This document shows positions 23,499-35,800 of a stretch of DNA of 64,000 nt, piece by piece; positions within the stretch are counted from its first letter, which is position 1; each line of letters begins with the position of its first letter. The DNA is from Apus apus (Eukaryota; Chordata; Aves; Apodiformes; Apodidae). The position numbers and the translations under genes are program-made. The notes under the pieces are model-generated. The model saw only the letters and a list, made by a program, of their open reading frames with translations. It was not told the DNA's origin and did not search any database. The stretch lies in contig NC_067285.1 of NCBI RefSeq assembly GCF_020740795.1, forward strand, positions 40,522,511 to 40,586,510. The letters run 5' to 3'.

Positions 23499-23770
23499 CT
23501 GTACCAAAGGCAAAATGGTAACGGGTGGGAGAAGTTACACAAGTATTTTTCTTCTTATTTTTCCCCGTGGCAACCTAGGTTGGAGAAAGAAAAAGAATTA
23601 TTTTGGAAAAATGGCAGTAAACCACCCATTAGAAAAAGCAAACACCTGGTGGTCCAAGTGAAGGTGGATGCTTTTTTGAGATGGAGTTAAATGGGTGGAA
23701 GGGTGGGCAGGGAGGGGCAGATGGAGATGTGACCAAGTATATAGGTATTGCTGCTGTTACCTACCAGACA

Positions 23771-23821
23771 TTACATGCCAATTCCTAATATGGCTCTGCC
23801 CTGGACTATTAGGTTTGCACC
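23771..23821 (-). CDS. ALB: ALB exon 14 (C-terminus and stop)
   Basis: Encodes [16 protein letters not shown] and stop TAA at 23771-23773. The acceptor is TTTTTCTAG. The exon probably continues 10 bases to a donor TAG|GTAACA at 23761, leading to a 3' UTR exon as in mammals. It was found by homology because it is too short to stand out as an open frame. Confidence 0.93.
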   Translation of the reverse strand, partial: GANLIVQGRAILGIGM

Positions 23822-26800
23822 CTAGAAAAAGGAATAAAAACAGTCATCAGAGACAAACCAATGGAGCAAAAGCATATAGTGTTTGAGCAGGATCTTCTGT
23901 AAACTTAAACTCCTGTCTGTGTTGTGGTTTGAAAGATAGTTATCATGGTCCTTCCTAAGCTCCTGCACTCCTGCATGTTGGGTGATTATCCGTTTTGCAA
24001 AGGTAGAAAATGAACTTTGAGAGTGAATTAGAGGCAAAATAATTCTTTCCTCAAGTCTTCCTAATATATTTACCTATGCAATATTTTGGTTATAAATTAA
24101 AAAGGGTTCAATCAATAAGCAGTTTAAGATCTTAGTAACACAGTTCAATATTTGATATGATAGTGAGGTTGCTGTTGGAAACTGTCATTTTTACTTCCAG
24201 TGAATGCTTTGCACTTGCTCAGCAACATGGCTACAGATAAAACTTATCCTGTGGTTATTTCAGAGACAAATGTTGAGTGAATTAATGTATTTATGGTTGA
24301 TGAGTTTGAAAAAAATGGAATGTCTGTTCATAGGAGATAATCAGCTGAGCTCCCCCTGCCAATATATCTGTATTTGCTAAGAGTCTCTGATAATTGATGC
24401 AGGTGCACTTTTTACTGAGTCCTTTAAGAATCTTTAGCACAAAAGGAAGTTTACATATGCTGGAGATAAAGGTGCAATTCTACACTTACATAATTTAAAA
24501 CTATGCTTTGTAGATACTCAGCTCATTTGGACAAGGCTCTGAAGAACCTTATCTAATGTACAACTTAGCCATGCTCTAAGCAGATGACTGGACTACGTTA
24601 CCTCCAGTCAACCTTTCCACATGAAACTGTTCAATGACTGTAATCTGTGACTATAATCTGTACAGTCAAGATATGTTATGTTTGGCAGGCAAATTTATTA
24701 TAAGGGCACACAGACATGTCACCATGGCAGTCTGCAGAACCACATGAGCAGTGTATGGTTTCCTAGGGAGTTTCCTGTATAGGTGTTTGGTTTGGTGTTT
24801 TGTGTTTTTTTTGTTTTTTTTTTTTTTTAAGGAGATGGGAAATACCTCTTCCCCTAAGCATGTCTCAACATCTGCTTGCTTGCAGCACTTCTCTACCATG
24901 GCAGTGAAACCATCAGCAATTGTCTTTATTTGTTCTTCTGTCATCTGGGGCTTGCGCTTAATGAGGTTGACAAGCAATCTGAAAACAAAGCCACAACACA
25001 CAGTTAATGCTACCTGTTGTAGTTTGATTCCCGAATTAAAAATACAACATTCTATGCAGTACAGCTCATTTATAGGCTTCTCTGACATGCCAGGAGGAGT
25101 CTGTGGCTATTTGTGACTCCAAACTCCCAGTCTACCACAACCACCTGTTTGCTTTCTATTATCCTGCTTATAGGTGGGGAAAAAACTTATTGAAATGGTC
25201 TCTGTGTTTGCTTAAATAAGTACATCTTAGTACTTGCTCTGGTAGTGGACCTACATGAAGCTGGTCAGCTAAGACATTGATTTTATTTGAATACCCTGTT
25301 TGGCTCTTCCAGACTACATGATGCTATTCACTGACTAGCTCAGTACAGACCCGTAGTTCCACCTGGCTTTCCCCCTGTCACTGGTGAAGTCCCAGTCATA
25401 TGACAAAACAAGGGGTTTGTAGCCTTCTTCTGTCCCCCATTAAGTGTTGCACTTCAGCAGTTTTCCTACAAGGTACTTCTTTTGGCTTACTTCATCTGTC
25501 CTAATTCCTGTTCAGCAGGAGGAGCAGAGCACAGTTTTTCATCGAAGTTGAACATGTTGGGGTCGAAGGCAGGAGGCACGTATTTGGTATCTACTCCCAT
25601 TTTAGTGAAGCATGGTCTCCTGTCAGCATAGGAGTCGCTGCAGCACTGGGAGACGTTGTCATTGATAGGCGTGGTCTCCTGCCTCCTGCACATATCCTGA
25701 ATCACAATGCTCAGCTGAAGAGAGAAAGGAAGGAGGACAAACATGAGTTACACCTTCTTTCAGTAACAGAAAACAGAGGTGATGTCTGTGTCACAGCAGC
25801 AGGGTTGGCAGTGGAAGCTGTCAGATCCAAACACCTGCTTGGAAATGGCAGTTACTTTAAAATATTTCTGGCGTGAGGCATTTCTTAATCTGCAAGCAGT
25901 CTGTCCATTGGGCTACAATTAATAAGTGCAGTTTTTAGTAGGCTGTTCAGCTTTTCCAGATACAAGCTGCTGCAAACCCAATCAGCTTCCTTTTCCTTTC
26001 TGAGGGAGAAGAAAGTTTAGCTGAAATTGTCACAAGCTACCACCAGACAACAATTTAGGTTCTCACATCCATTAAAAATTACTTCCAATTCTGTTAGGTA
26101 GACGCTTAAGTTGGGGTTTAGGAAAAATCATGTTGAGTTTACTGCCTCACCAGAATTTAAGATCTTTGAGAAGAGAAGAGATCTCCCAGAGGAGAAGAGA
26201 GAATAAATGATGTACTCACATATCCCTCAGAACAAGGCAGGCGTCTGTCTTCAGGCAGCTGGCAGCACTTGGTGCCAACAGCTGTCATTTTCTTGCCGAT
26301 TTCAAGCAAGGTGTCAGTTGATACCTGAGGCATCTTCTTGGTGTAGCGGATCAGAAGCCTGAAAAAGTCATGTCAAAATGACACTCTCTTCACATTTGAA
26401 GAGTGCTCTACTGAGCTAGACCACTGAAGTGGAAATAGAAGTCAAGACTGTGCTGGTTTGGTGCATTTTTTTGGTAGTGGGGGAAGGGCCGCAGGGGTGG
26501 CTCTGGTAAGAAGCGGAGAAGCTTCTCCTGATCCAAAACCAGCCAAGGAGCCATTAGAGCAACAACAGATGCTCCTCAGCAATTAACATATGAAAAGAAT
26601 TGAGATAACAGCTGATCAGAGTGAGCAGTTAAGAAAGAAGAGCTGTGTTGGAGAGGCAAAGTAGTGCCAGAGTGAACATCCCATGGTTGGTGAGGAAGAA
26701 CATGTCCCTGCAACCTATGGTGAGATGGCAGCTGTACCCCTGCATTCATGGAGGATCATAGTGGAACATTCCCTGAAGGTGCCAGAAGGGGTGAACTTGG

Positions 26801-29800
26801 ATTTGCTGCCAGTGAACATGGATCATGCAGCCATGGAAGACCCCATGCCAGGGAACATGACTCTTCCTGAAGCAGCCCATTACTTTGTGGGAAGCCCAGG
26901 CTGGAGCAGCTTGCTCTGGACCTCATAGGAAGGACTCATGAAGGAGAGGTTCATGAGGAACTGTCTTCTGTGGGAGAGACCCCTGGGGAAGCAGGGCAGG
27001 ACTGTGAGGAATCCTTCCTGAGGAGGAAGGAGCAGCAGGACCCACCAGCCTGTGAACTGACTCTAAACCCCATCCCCCTGTGCTGCTGGGGGGAAGGAGG
27101 GAGAGAAACCGGGAACAAAGGGATTTGGGCCCGGGAAGAAGGGAGGGGGGTGGTTGTGTGTGCACATTATGTCCCCCCATCCCAGTGCAGGGGGTGGGGG
27201 GCAGTTGAGTGAGTGGCCACGGGGCTTTTTTTTTGTAGTTGTTTTAGATCCAAACCATGACCAAGACCAAGCAGATTTCCCCAAAGCAGCCTGCACCGTT
27301 GTTTATCCAGGTACTTACGATTTAAGGAAGTCTGCCTCGCCATGGGTGTTGAGAAGTTCACAGTTTGTCTTTACAACCTCCTGAGTTTCTTGGACATGTT
27401 TGTTCAGTTCCTCTTGCTGCAAACAAGTATAAAATTATTAGTGGAGCAGGACATTCTGGTAACAGTCATACAGTATACCTTGTCACCTCTTCTAAATCTT
27501 AGTTGCTTTAAGATACCTGTTTTGCAAGGCTGGCCACCTCTGTATAGCCTGGATGGCACAGGGAGGACTTGGTTCTCATCTGAGTCTGAAGTTCTGGCAG
27601 AAATTCTGATTTTTGAAATGTAATTTAAATTACCTACCCATTGGACTTACTTTCTAGGCAATGGGGTTTTTGTTTGTTTAAATTGTACTCATATTTTCCA
27701 AGTCTAGGACAACTAGGAGGGGAGTATCCATTTCTTTCCCTTGGCCAAAGCTGTCAGGGACTCAACTGGTGCTGAGACTTGTGTGGTTCAGCAGACTAGG
27801 AGAACTTAGTTTAGGCACCTCTCTGTGAGCTGGCCATGCAGGTTCCCATCATGACGTGTGAGCAGCCATGCTCAGTATAGGCAGTGGAGCTCACAGAATA
27901 ATTCAGCTAACCAGCTATTAATCATCTTCAGGACAAGCAGAATCATGTCAGAGACATCAGGAAGTTGAGTGAGACCAATCTGGAATTTTAAAAGGTGACC
28001 AGTGAAGTTACTCTGATCTGAAAAAGTTCTGCATCCTAGTCATGGGCCCCTGAGTGCTTCATCTCCCATCAGAACACTAACTTCCCTGGGGATAAGTCTC
28101 TCAAAACTGTTTGCTCTTCCATAGGAGCTTCTCAACCCAATTGTTTCATGATAGGTACCAACCAAGCATTCTAATTATCTGCAAACAAAGCTTTGCACCT
28201 ACAGCATTTCCATAGCATTCAGCAGGGTTGTCTGTCTTGCAGCACTTTTCCAGGAGTGCTTCGTATCCCTTAGCAATTCTCAGAATCAGCTGTGTGGAGA
28301 ATTCGGGGTGTCTTCGTGAGTATTCATAAACAAATCTGAAAGACACACAAGCTGAAGAATTAGAGCTCCCACGTAACATGCTGCTTTCTTGATTGACAAT
28401 GACTGCTCCTCAAGATCAAGTCTGGGTGGAGAATGAGCTTGGAATGCTGTTGGCTTGCTCTAGTAGAATTTTTTTGGTTGTTCTGTTGTCTGCAAACAGG
28501 GCAAATGTGAGAGGAATAAAACAGTTCCCCAGGAGAGAATACTTCTTAAGCAGACCATGTATGTGGGCATGCACCAAGTCCTCAGATTAAAAAGAAGATA
28601 CTGATAAATTCAGCTTCAAATAGGACAATGCTGAACAGAAACAGTCACAAAGCATAAATGAGAACCTACGGGTTCAACTAGAGTCGAAGCTCTATTAAAT
28701 AGTTACATCAGACTTGTATGTGGGCATCTCTTTTCTCCATATGCACTTGAAACACCCAAGAGGACAGGTTTCCCAGTAGTGCAAAAGGCCATAATCCAGT
28801 AAAGACCAAGGATCATTTGCAGGAACATTCAAATACAAGCACACATACTGTTGGCACTACTTACTCTGACAAGAATGCGTCATGGTCTTTCTGAAAGCCA
28901 TTACACACTTCCTTATCTTGGATGTATTTTTCAACTAGTGAAGGCAGATCTTCAGGTTTGTCATCATACTCTGATTCAATAATGCACTGGCTTCGTTCCA
29001 CAACTGGCTTCTCACAGCACTCTTTGATTTTGCTTGAGAAAACATCTTGTTTAGAGCAAATATAGGTCATAAGCTCTGCCTGTAAAATTAAAACATATCA
29101 GACAAGCTGTGAAATAATAGATCAAGAAAAGATGGATTTATTAATCCCCTCTCTCCTTTTTAGACTCTTCCCTCTTCTTTCAGGTCATCCATCTACTTAG
29201 CACTTCCCTGAAAAAAATGCTGTCTCCATACAAAGAGAAATAATCAGAGGGATGGGCATGTCCTGTGCATGTTGAGCATATTGTTCACACGAGTGGGGGG
29301 AGAATGTGGTTTCCTCTCTGATCTTAAAAACCTTTGGAAGGCAAACTCTGGAAAGCCAAGGGACCAGTTTGAGTGATCTGTTACAAGGATGCCTGATTGA
29401 TCTTGTCAGTTCTGTCAGGTGCACAGCTATGATAGAGAACAAAGCATGAAAAAAAACCACCTGAAGCCCCAGGTGTGCATGGCTACACAAAGCCAGACTG
29501 GACACCACCCGGTTTAAAAAGTGTGCCTAAGGTCCAGCCAAACAGGCAATGTTTAAATTGTGTCACTATTCCATAGTTTGGCTAATTGTGCCATCCAAAT
29601 TATTCTCTAGAGCTCACTGGCACTAAAGCAAGGCTGAATTAACGGCAGTACATACAACTCAGCAGGGAAAAAAAATATGGTCTTTTTTGCCTCTGCTTTG
29701 TTTTTTTTATGATGGATTGAAAGTGAGTAAATACCATCAGTCTCCCTGATAAAGGTGTTTATTTTAACCAAAAACACACTATACTGTAAGTAACAGCTCG

Positions 29801-32800
29801 TTGCCCTGGTGATCAGAAAGGACTAGATCCAGGACCAGTCCAAAACCTAGTTCTAGTCACAGTCAGCAGAGATGACCACGAGTATTTCAGTGGCTACAGA
29901 ATGTTCTAGCAGCGTGGAGTAGAAGTTCCCTGGACTGTAAATTAATAGCTGCACAAATTATTGTCTTCCTAAACATTTTTCAAGTATGTAAACATTTTGG
30001 AAAAGGCTTATCTTACCCTGTCATCCATGCACTCGACCATGTCCCCTGAACAGCACTCTTTGTGGATATCTGCAACATCATTTACAACTTTAACAACTTC
30101 GGCGAGTGGAGCCTTGGGATATTTCTGGCTCAGGATAGCAAGTTTACTAGGTGGAAAAGAAGAAAAATACACTTGTTTTAAAGGTCCCTTCAAAACAGAA
30201 ACTTTGCAAGTCACTAACACTTAGGACACTGCAGATCAGCACCGTTACAAGTAAATATTAATTCATTCTTCTCATCTCATTTCTAGTGGCTAGAAAGAAA
30301 GGGCATGGATACCTGCACCAGGAACCCAGGGCTCCTATACAATAGGAAGAAACAAGCTTGTGCTGTATCTGAGCTCTGTGAGTCACACCCTGGAATTCCC
30401 CATTGCTCCTGAGCAACTTAAAAGCATCTTCAGACTGCTTAGCACAGATGTATATAGTCCTAATGAAAACCTTAATTCAGAGCTGCCTATATGCAGCAAG
30501 GTGACTCTAGGCAGTGCCAGTGCATCAGACTAGCCCTTGAATGAAAGCAGCTCTCTCTGCTTGGACAGGTGCTCCACTTAGTGATTGCAAAATTCTTTCT
30601 TAACCTTAAAAAAAGCAACTTTGACAATAACCTTGATTCTGTCAAATTGACTGCTTTAAGGTTCAAACTAGCAACTTTGGTTAGTGATGTGCCTCTAGCT
30701 AAAAGCTGTAGGCATTGGAACAGGGCACAGCTTTGGCAAAGATGTGGATTAAATGCACTGGAACCTCTGGTTCTGTGTGACACTCTGTCAGTTAACTGCA
30801 TCTCCTGGACTGGTTCTAGGGATGGTTTCATTTCTCTGTAAATCTCATGGCTGATCTTGTTACTACTGGTCCTCATTATCAGCCTGGAATACACAGGATC
30901 CCCTTTGCACCCAGTGTTTATGCAGAAACCTGACCAGAATTGAATTCTACATTTCAATGAACTTCTGTTGGCCTAGTGTTGAAAAAATGGACCCACTGGT
31001 CTTATTGTGTTGGATAATGGTTCTCAGCTAAGAGCATGCTAGGGAAGTACCATGAAAGCAGCTTTCAAAGTCAGCACATAGAAGTGAACTAAATATGCTG
31101 ATGTTTTCCTCTTGCGTGGCTTTGGGTTCAGGTTAAAAAGACTATTTTTATAAAAAATGGATTGGAACTTACTCTGCTTTGAAAGTTCTCTCACCAAACT
31201 TCTGGAGGATTCCACAGGAATACTGCTGCTTCACACTCAATTTCTTGGCCCTTTCTTTTATGGCAGCTGCCTACAGTAACAGGATGCATATTGTCACATG
31301 AAGCTGTGATGACAGTGAATACATGTACATCTAATAGTCACTGGGACTGAGTTTGAGACAAAGGGGAAGTCTGGCTCATGCCATTCACAAACATGAAATC
31401 TTGGCTACAGCTCCCTGCAAGTCCCAGCTATGTGGAAGTCATCTGCTGCTAATTTGCAGGGGTAACAGGTTATGACCTTGACCCTTCTCTACAAGTTTCC
31501 ACACAGAGATTTGCTTGAACAGCAAGTGGGGAGATTTAGGTTAGACACTAGGAATAAATTATTTGCTGTGAGGGTGGTGAGACCCTGGCCCAGGTTGCCC
31601 AGGGAAGCTGTGGAAGCTCCATCCCTGGAAGTGTTGAAGGGCAGGTTGGATGGGGCTTGGAGCAACCTGGGCTGGTGGCAAGTGTCCCTGCCCATGTAGT
31701 GGGGTTGGGATCTAGATCATCTTGAAGATCTTTTGCAACCCAAATTGTTCTATGATTCTCAGCCTTTCTCTTCCATTTCCTTGGGCAAAGAGTAGGAGAG
31801 ACCTCTCCTAATCTACATGTTGGATATGGAGATGGCATGTTAGGCTGCCAAGTGAAATCTCTCTTTCTCTAGTGCTTCTTTGGTCACATGCCTTTTCACA
31901 ACAGTTAAAACAGATGGAGAACCCCAAGTGCTATATGTTATGTGGATTCAGTGCATCTGCACAATAACCAGAGCTGCTTAATAATGTATTAGCAAAGTGA
32001 CAATGAGGCAAGCTTAAATATCTAGTTTGATTTGTTGCTTTTGCCTCAAAAAAAAAGCAAACTACATTATTTTCTTTACTATCTTCATTTCTATGAAGCC
32101 ACATACAAATGTTTACTGAAAACCACCATGGGGAAGAACAATTTAGGAATTATAAACTGTAATTTAACTTTCGCCTTTTAGAGTCACTTTTCACTTGGAA
32201 GAGAATTGCTGCAAAGATCAGAAGAGACCTTTATGTAGCAGACTGGTTGCTTAGTTTTCATCCACAGTCAAAAATGTGATGTACCTTCTCATCCAAGCAA
32301 GCATTGACATCATTCTCTTTGCAGCAGCTTTGAAGTGCATGCTCATAATCAGCAGCCAGGCTGAGGATTGTTGGGGCATACATGAAGGGGTTTCTTCTGG
32401 CAACAGTATAGATGAAACTACAAACAAAAGGAAAACTTAAATTACATATTGCAACAACAACAGCAAATGGCCTTAAATCCCTTGCAGCTTCTGGAACTTT
32501 CTAGTTTAGAAATGTAATCATCTTCCCTAACATGAAACTGCCTGCTACTGGTAAATGCTGTGCTACATCTCAGTTCCCTAAGCTCTTGTAAACAGCCCAG
32601 CTTTCCTGTAGCCCCTTCAGGTACTGGAAGGCACCTATGAAATCTCCTCAGAGCCTTCGCTTCTCTAGCCTGAACAGCCCCAACCCTTTCAGCCTGTCTT
32701 TGCAGGAGAGGTGCTCCAGCCCTCAGATCATCTTCGTGGCTTCCTCTGGACTTGCTCCAAGAGCTCTGTGTTTGTTTGTTTGTTTAAATGCATTGTCAAA

Positions 32801-35800
32801 CCCTTGAAAATCCTGATTCCTAGTGTGAAAAAGGAATCTATGCCCATTTCACCAAGACGTTATTGCCGGTTTTTATTCTTTTCTCTTTCTTCATGCTTTC
32901 TAATTACAATGAGGTGGTGGGAAGCTGGAGCAAGTAAATTACTACATCAATCTTGGAAACGCTGGTTTCTCAGGGGGTTTTGTGGCAAAAAGTCTCCACG
33001 ACTTATCAAATATGATCCCTTAAAGCCCATTTTTGAAAGGAAAAACCTGCTCTAGCACAGAATGAAAAATACAGTCAGAGCTTTGTATATTTAGTGACTG
33101 AGCAACTGGTTTATATATAAGGCTGAATACTTGCAACTGATTTTAAAATGTCCCTCATGTCCACACACTCTGTATAGCTTGGGGATCCCTCTCTGCACAA
33201 CTAAATCCTGAAACAGTAAAAAATAGCCATTTTCCTTACTGTCCCAGGAGTGGCACACGGTTGTCCTGGTATTCCTTGCAAATCACATCAGAAGATGGTC
33301 TTTCGTATGGCTGAACAAAGTCTGGTTGGGGAATTTTAAATGACAAGAAACACTCATTTCTTTCAGGATCAGCTTTACCACAGCAGTCAGCCATTGCACC
33401 ATAGGAGTCACGGAGCTTTTCTACTTGGCAGATTTCATCCAGGAAAATGGAGGGCTGCAAGGGAGATGCTGAGGGTCAGAATTATTGATCCTAGAAAGAG
33501 TAATGTGCATTCTATTTATCTGTCAAAGAAAGCCCAGACTGAAAAGTAACTACATTTTTACTGGGTGAGATTTAGACCATAAATCAGAATAATCCATTGT
33601 TTTCAACACAATTTTGTAAAGTTTTATTTTAAGTGGTCCAATATCGATGCTGTTAAAAATTAACTTCAGTTATAATTCAAAATACTCTGTGCAAGATGGT
33701 GGTCTCTTTTCACTTTTAATCTGACTAAACTGCACTTTCAGATGAGTTGAAGCAGGGTTTGATATTCTACTTGATGATCAGCTTGGGAAACCCTTAGGGA
33801 GAACTAATGCAGCCATGGCATTTGGGCTGGGCGTTAGGGCTTGCAAGAACTTTCTGAAGGGCCAGGCTGAACCTGCTAGACATCCAGGGATCTTACATAC
33901 CTGCAAACTTCTTTTATTACCTGATCTTAGAGGAGTATTTTTAACTCCTTAAACTACCTTACATTTGCACACATACCTTTTCAAGTCACCCTAGTGTGGA
34001 AACCCACATGCTTTGGTCATTCTAATACCTAAATTAGACCTTCATTTTACAGCTGAGGTATTTGTACTAAAGGCTAATGTTTATTTCCAGGCAATGCTGA
34101 GCTTAATGTGCCAAAGTGTGGCATTTGGTCTCCAATATATGGCTCTAAAGATCACTTAGGCACTGCTGAAAGGCAGAGTTTCAGAACCTGACAAAAACTA
34201 GTTCTTTCAGAACTAAAATCTGAGCATTGGCTGATGCCAAAGGCAACACCTGAAGGGATCAGGCACGAATCCTCAATGAGGATGATTCTGGTAGCTGCCT
34301 AGAGTGAGGAGAAACACAATGCCAAAGGATTTGTTGCCTACCAGTGATTTTGAGCAGTCAGCAGCATCCTCGTCAGCCACACACTTCTGTGCCAGATCGA
34401 CAACATCCTTCACCAGCTTAGACAGACCTTCGTAAGAACATCTCTGGAGATACTGGGCAAATGTGATCATGGTGCTGAAACACAAAGCACGTTTGGGAAT
34501 ATGGAGATAAGGAACCTAGCAGTTGATATTTTTGAAGGTGCTTTTGGATTCAAATTTGTTTGTTCAAATGACAAGCCCCATGCTTAAACGGAGCGCCGTG
34601 AAGAACATAGTCCCACATCCCCTGCCCTTCCTCTTCTCACCTCCTTTCTGAAAAGAATAATTTTAATCCTAATTCCCAAGAACAAAAGTCTTGAATAAAA
34701 TACTAGGAACAAAATAGAGAAGGCTGTGATTTGAATTTTCTGCCACTTTAACCAGCTTATTTGTAAATGTCATAAACTAAGCTGGTTTTTGTCATTGTCA
34801 CAAATGATGGCCTTTAGGCTGCCTTCTTTCATAGAGTCCTGGGGGTTGGAAGGGACCTCTGAAGATCATCTAGTACAACCCCCTTGCCAAAGCAGGATCC
34901 CCTAGAGCAGATCACACAGGAACACATCCAGGCAGGTCTTGAAAGTCTCCAGAGAAGGAGACTCCACAACCTCTCTGGGCAGCCTGTCCCAGGGCTCTGT
35001 CACCCTCCCAGTGAAGAAGTTTTTCCTCATGTTGAGGTGGAACTTCCTGTGTTGCAGCTGGGTGCTTCAGAAGTTGTTATGGACCCTCTGCCATTCCCAA
35101 AACCAGTTTGAAAAGAGAAACTTGTAATTGCCTAAGAAAATCTGTCACATGGTTGTTTTTTGAGGTTGGTGGTTCAGGTATTGTTTGTTTTTGGTAATGT
35201 GTCAATCTAGTACCACTTCTCTCCATCCTAAGCTTATCCAAGCTGTATTACTCAAGCCTGTTTTCTTTGCACGTAAGCAACACGGGTTTTCTCATGAGGT
35301 TTGCAGGGAGTTCTTTTCCCAGAGAGCAAGCAAGCCATCCTGTCTTTTGTAGGTCTTAATATCTTTGTAGTCTTTTTATACTAACAGTAAGAAGGCTAGC
35401 TCAAAGCCATGCCTCAGTGAGATACACACTCTTCACTAGCCCATACAGTGTGTTTTAGTTTCCCTTTTTTGCCCAACATCAACAGAGATGGGAACCAATC
35501 AGAAAACATAGGCTGAACATTCACTTACACTGCCTTAAATGTCTCTTCCTTCAAATCATTGTAGCGGTGGGCAATCTCACTCTTGTGTTCTAGGAAGAAA
35601 AAGAGAGAACAGTGATGCTGAGTGTCACCTTGCCTGTGCTAGAGCCCTTAAAGAATACAGCCTGGGCACCTCAGGCCAGCTTTTCAGAAGTGTTCAGCTC
35701 TTACACTTAGAGGAGTAACATCATTGCTTTGAAACAGACCAAGCTAATGGTGAACACTTGTGAAATCCCACCTTTGGGGACCCTATCTGGGGTAATCTGT

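Noticed and set aside
26683-26928. 81-aa plus-strand open frame in ALB intron 10
   Set aside because: It lies inside the probable LTR and reads as LTR-internal repeat sequence, not a protein.
35529-35531. Alternative ALB exon 2 donor GCA|GTGTAA
   Set aside because: It would break the frame with exon 3; GCAGT|GTAAGT keeps the frame and has the stronger donor.
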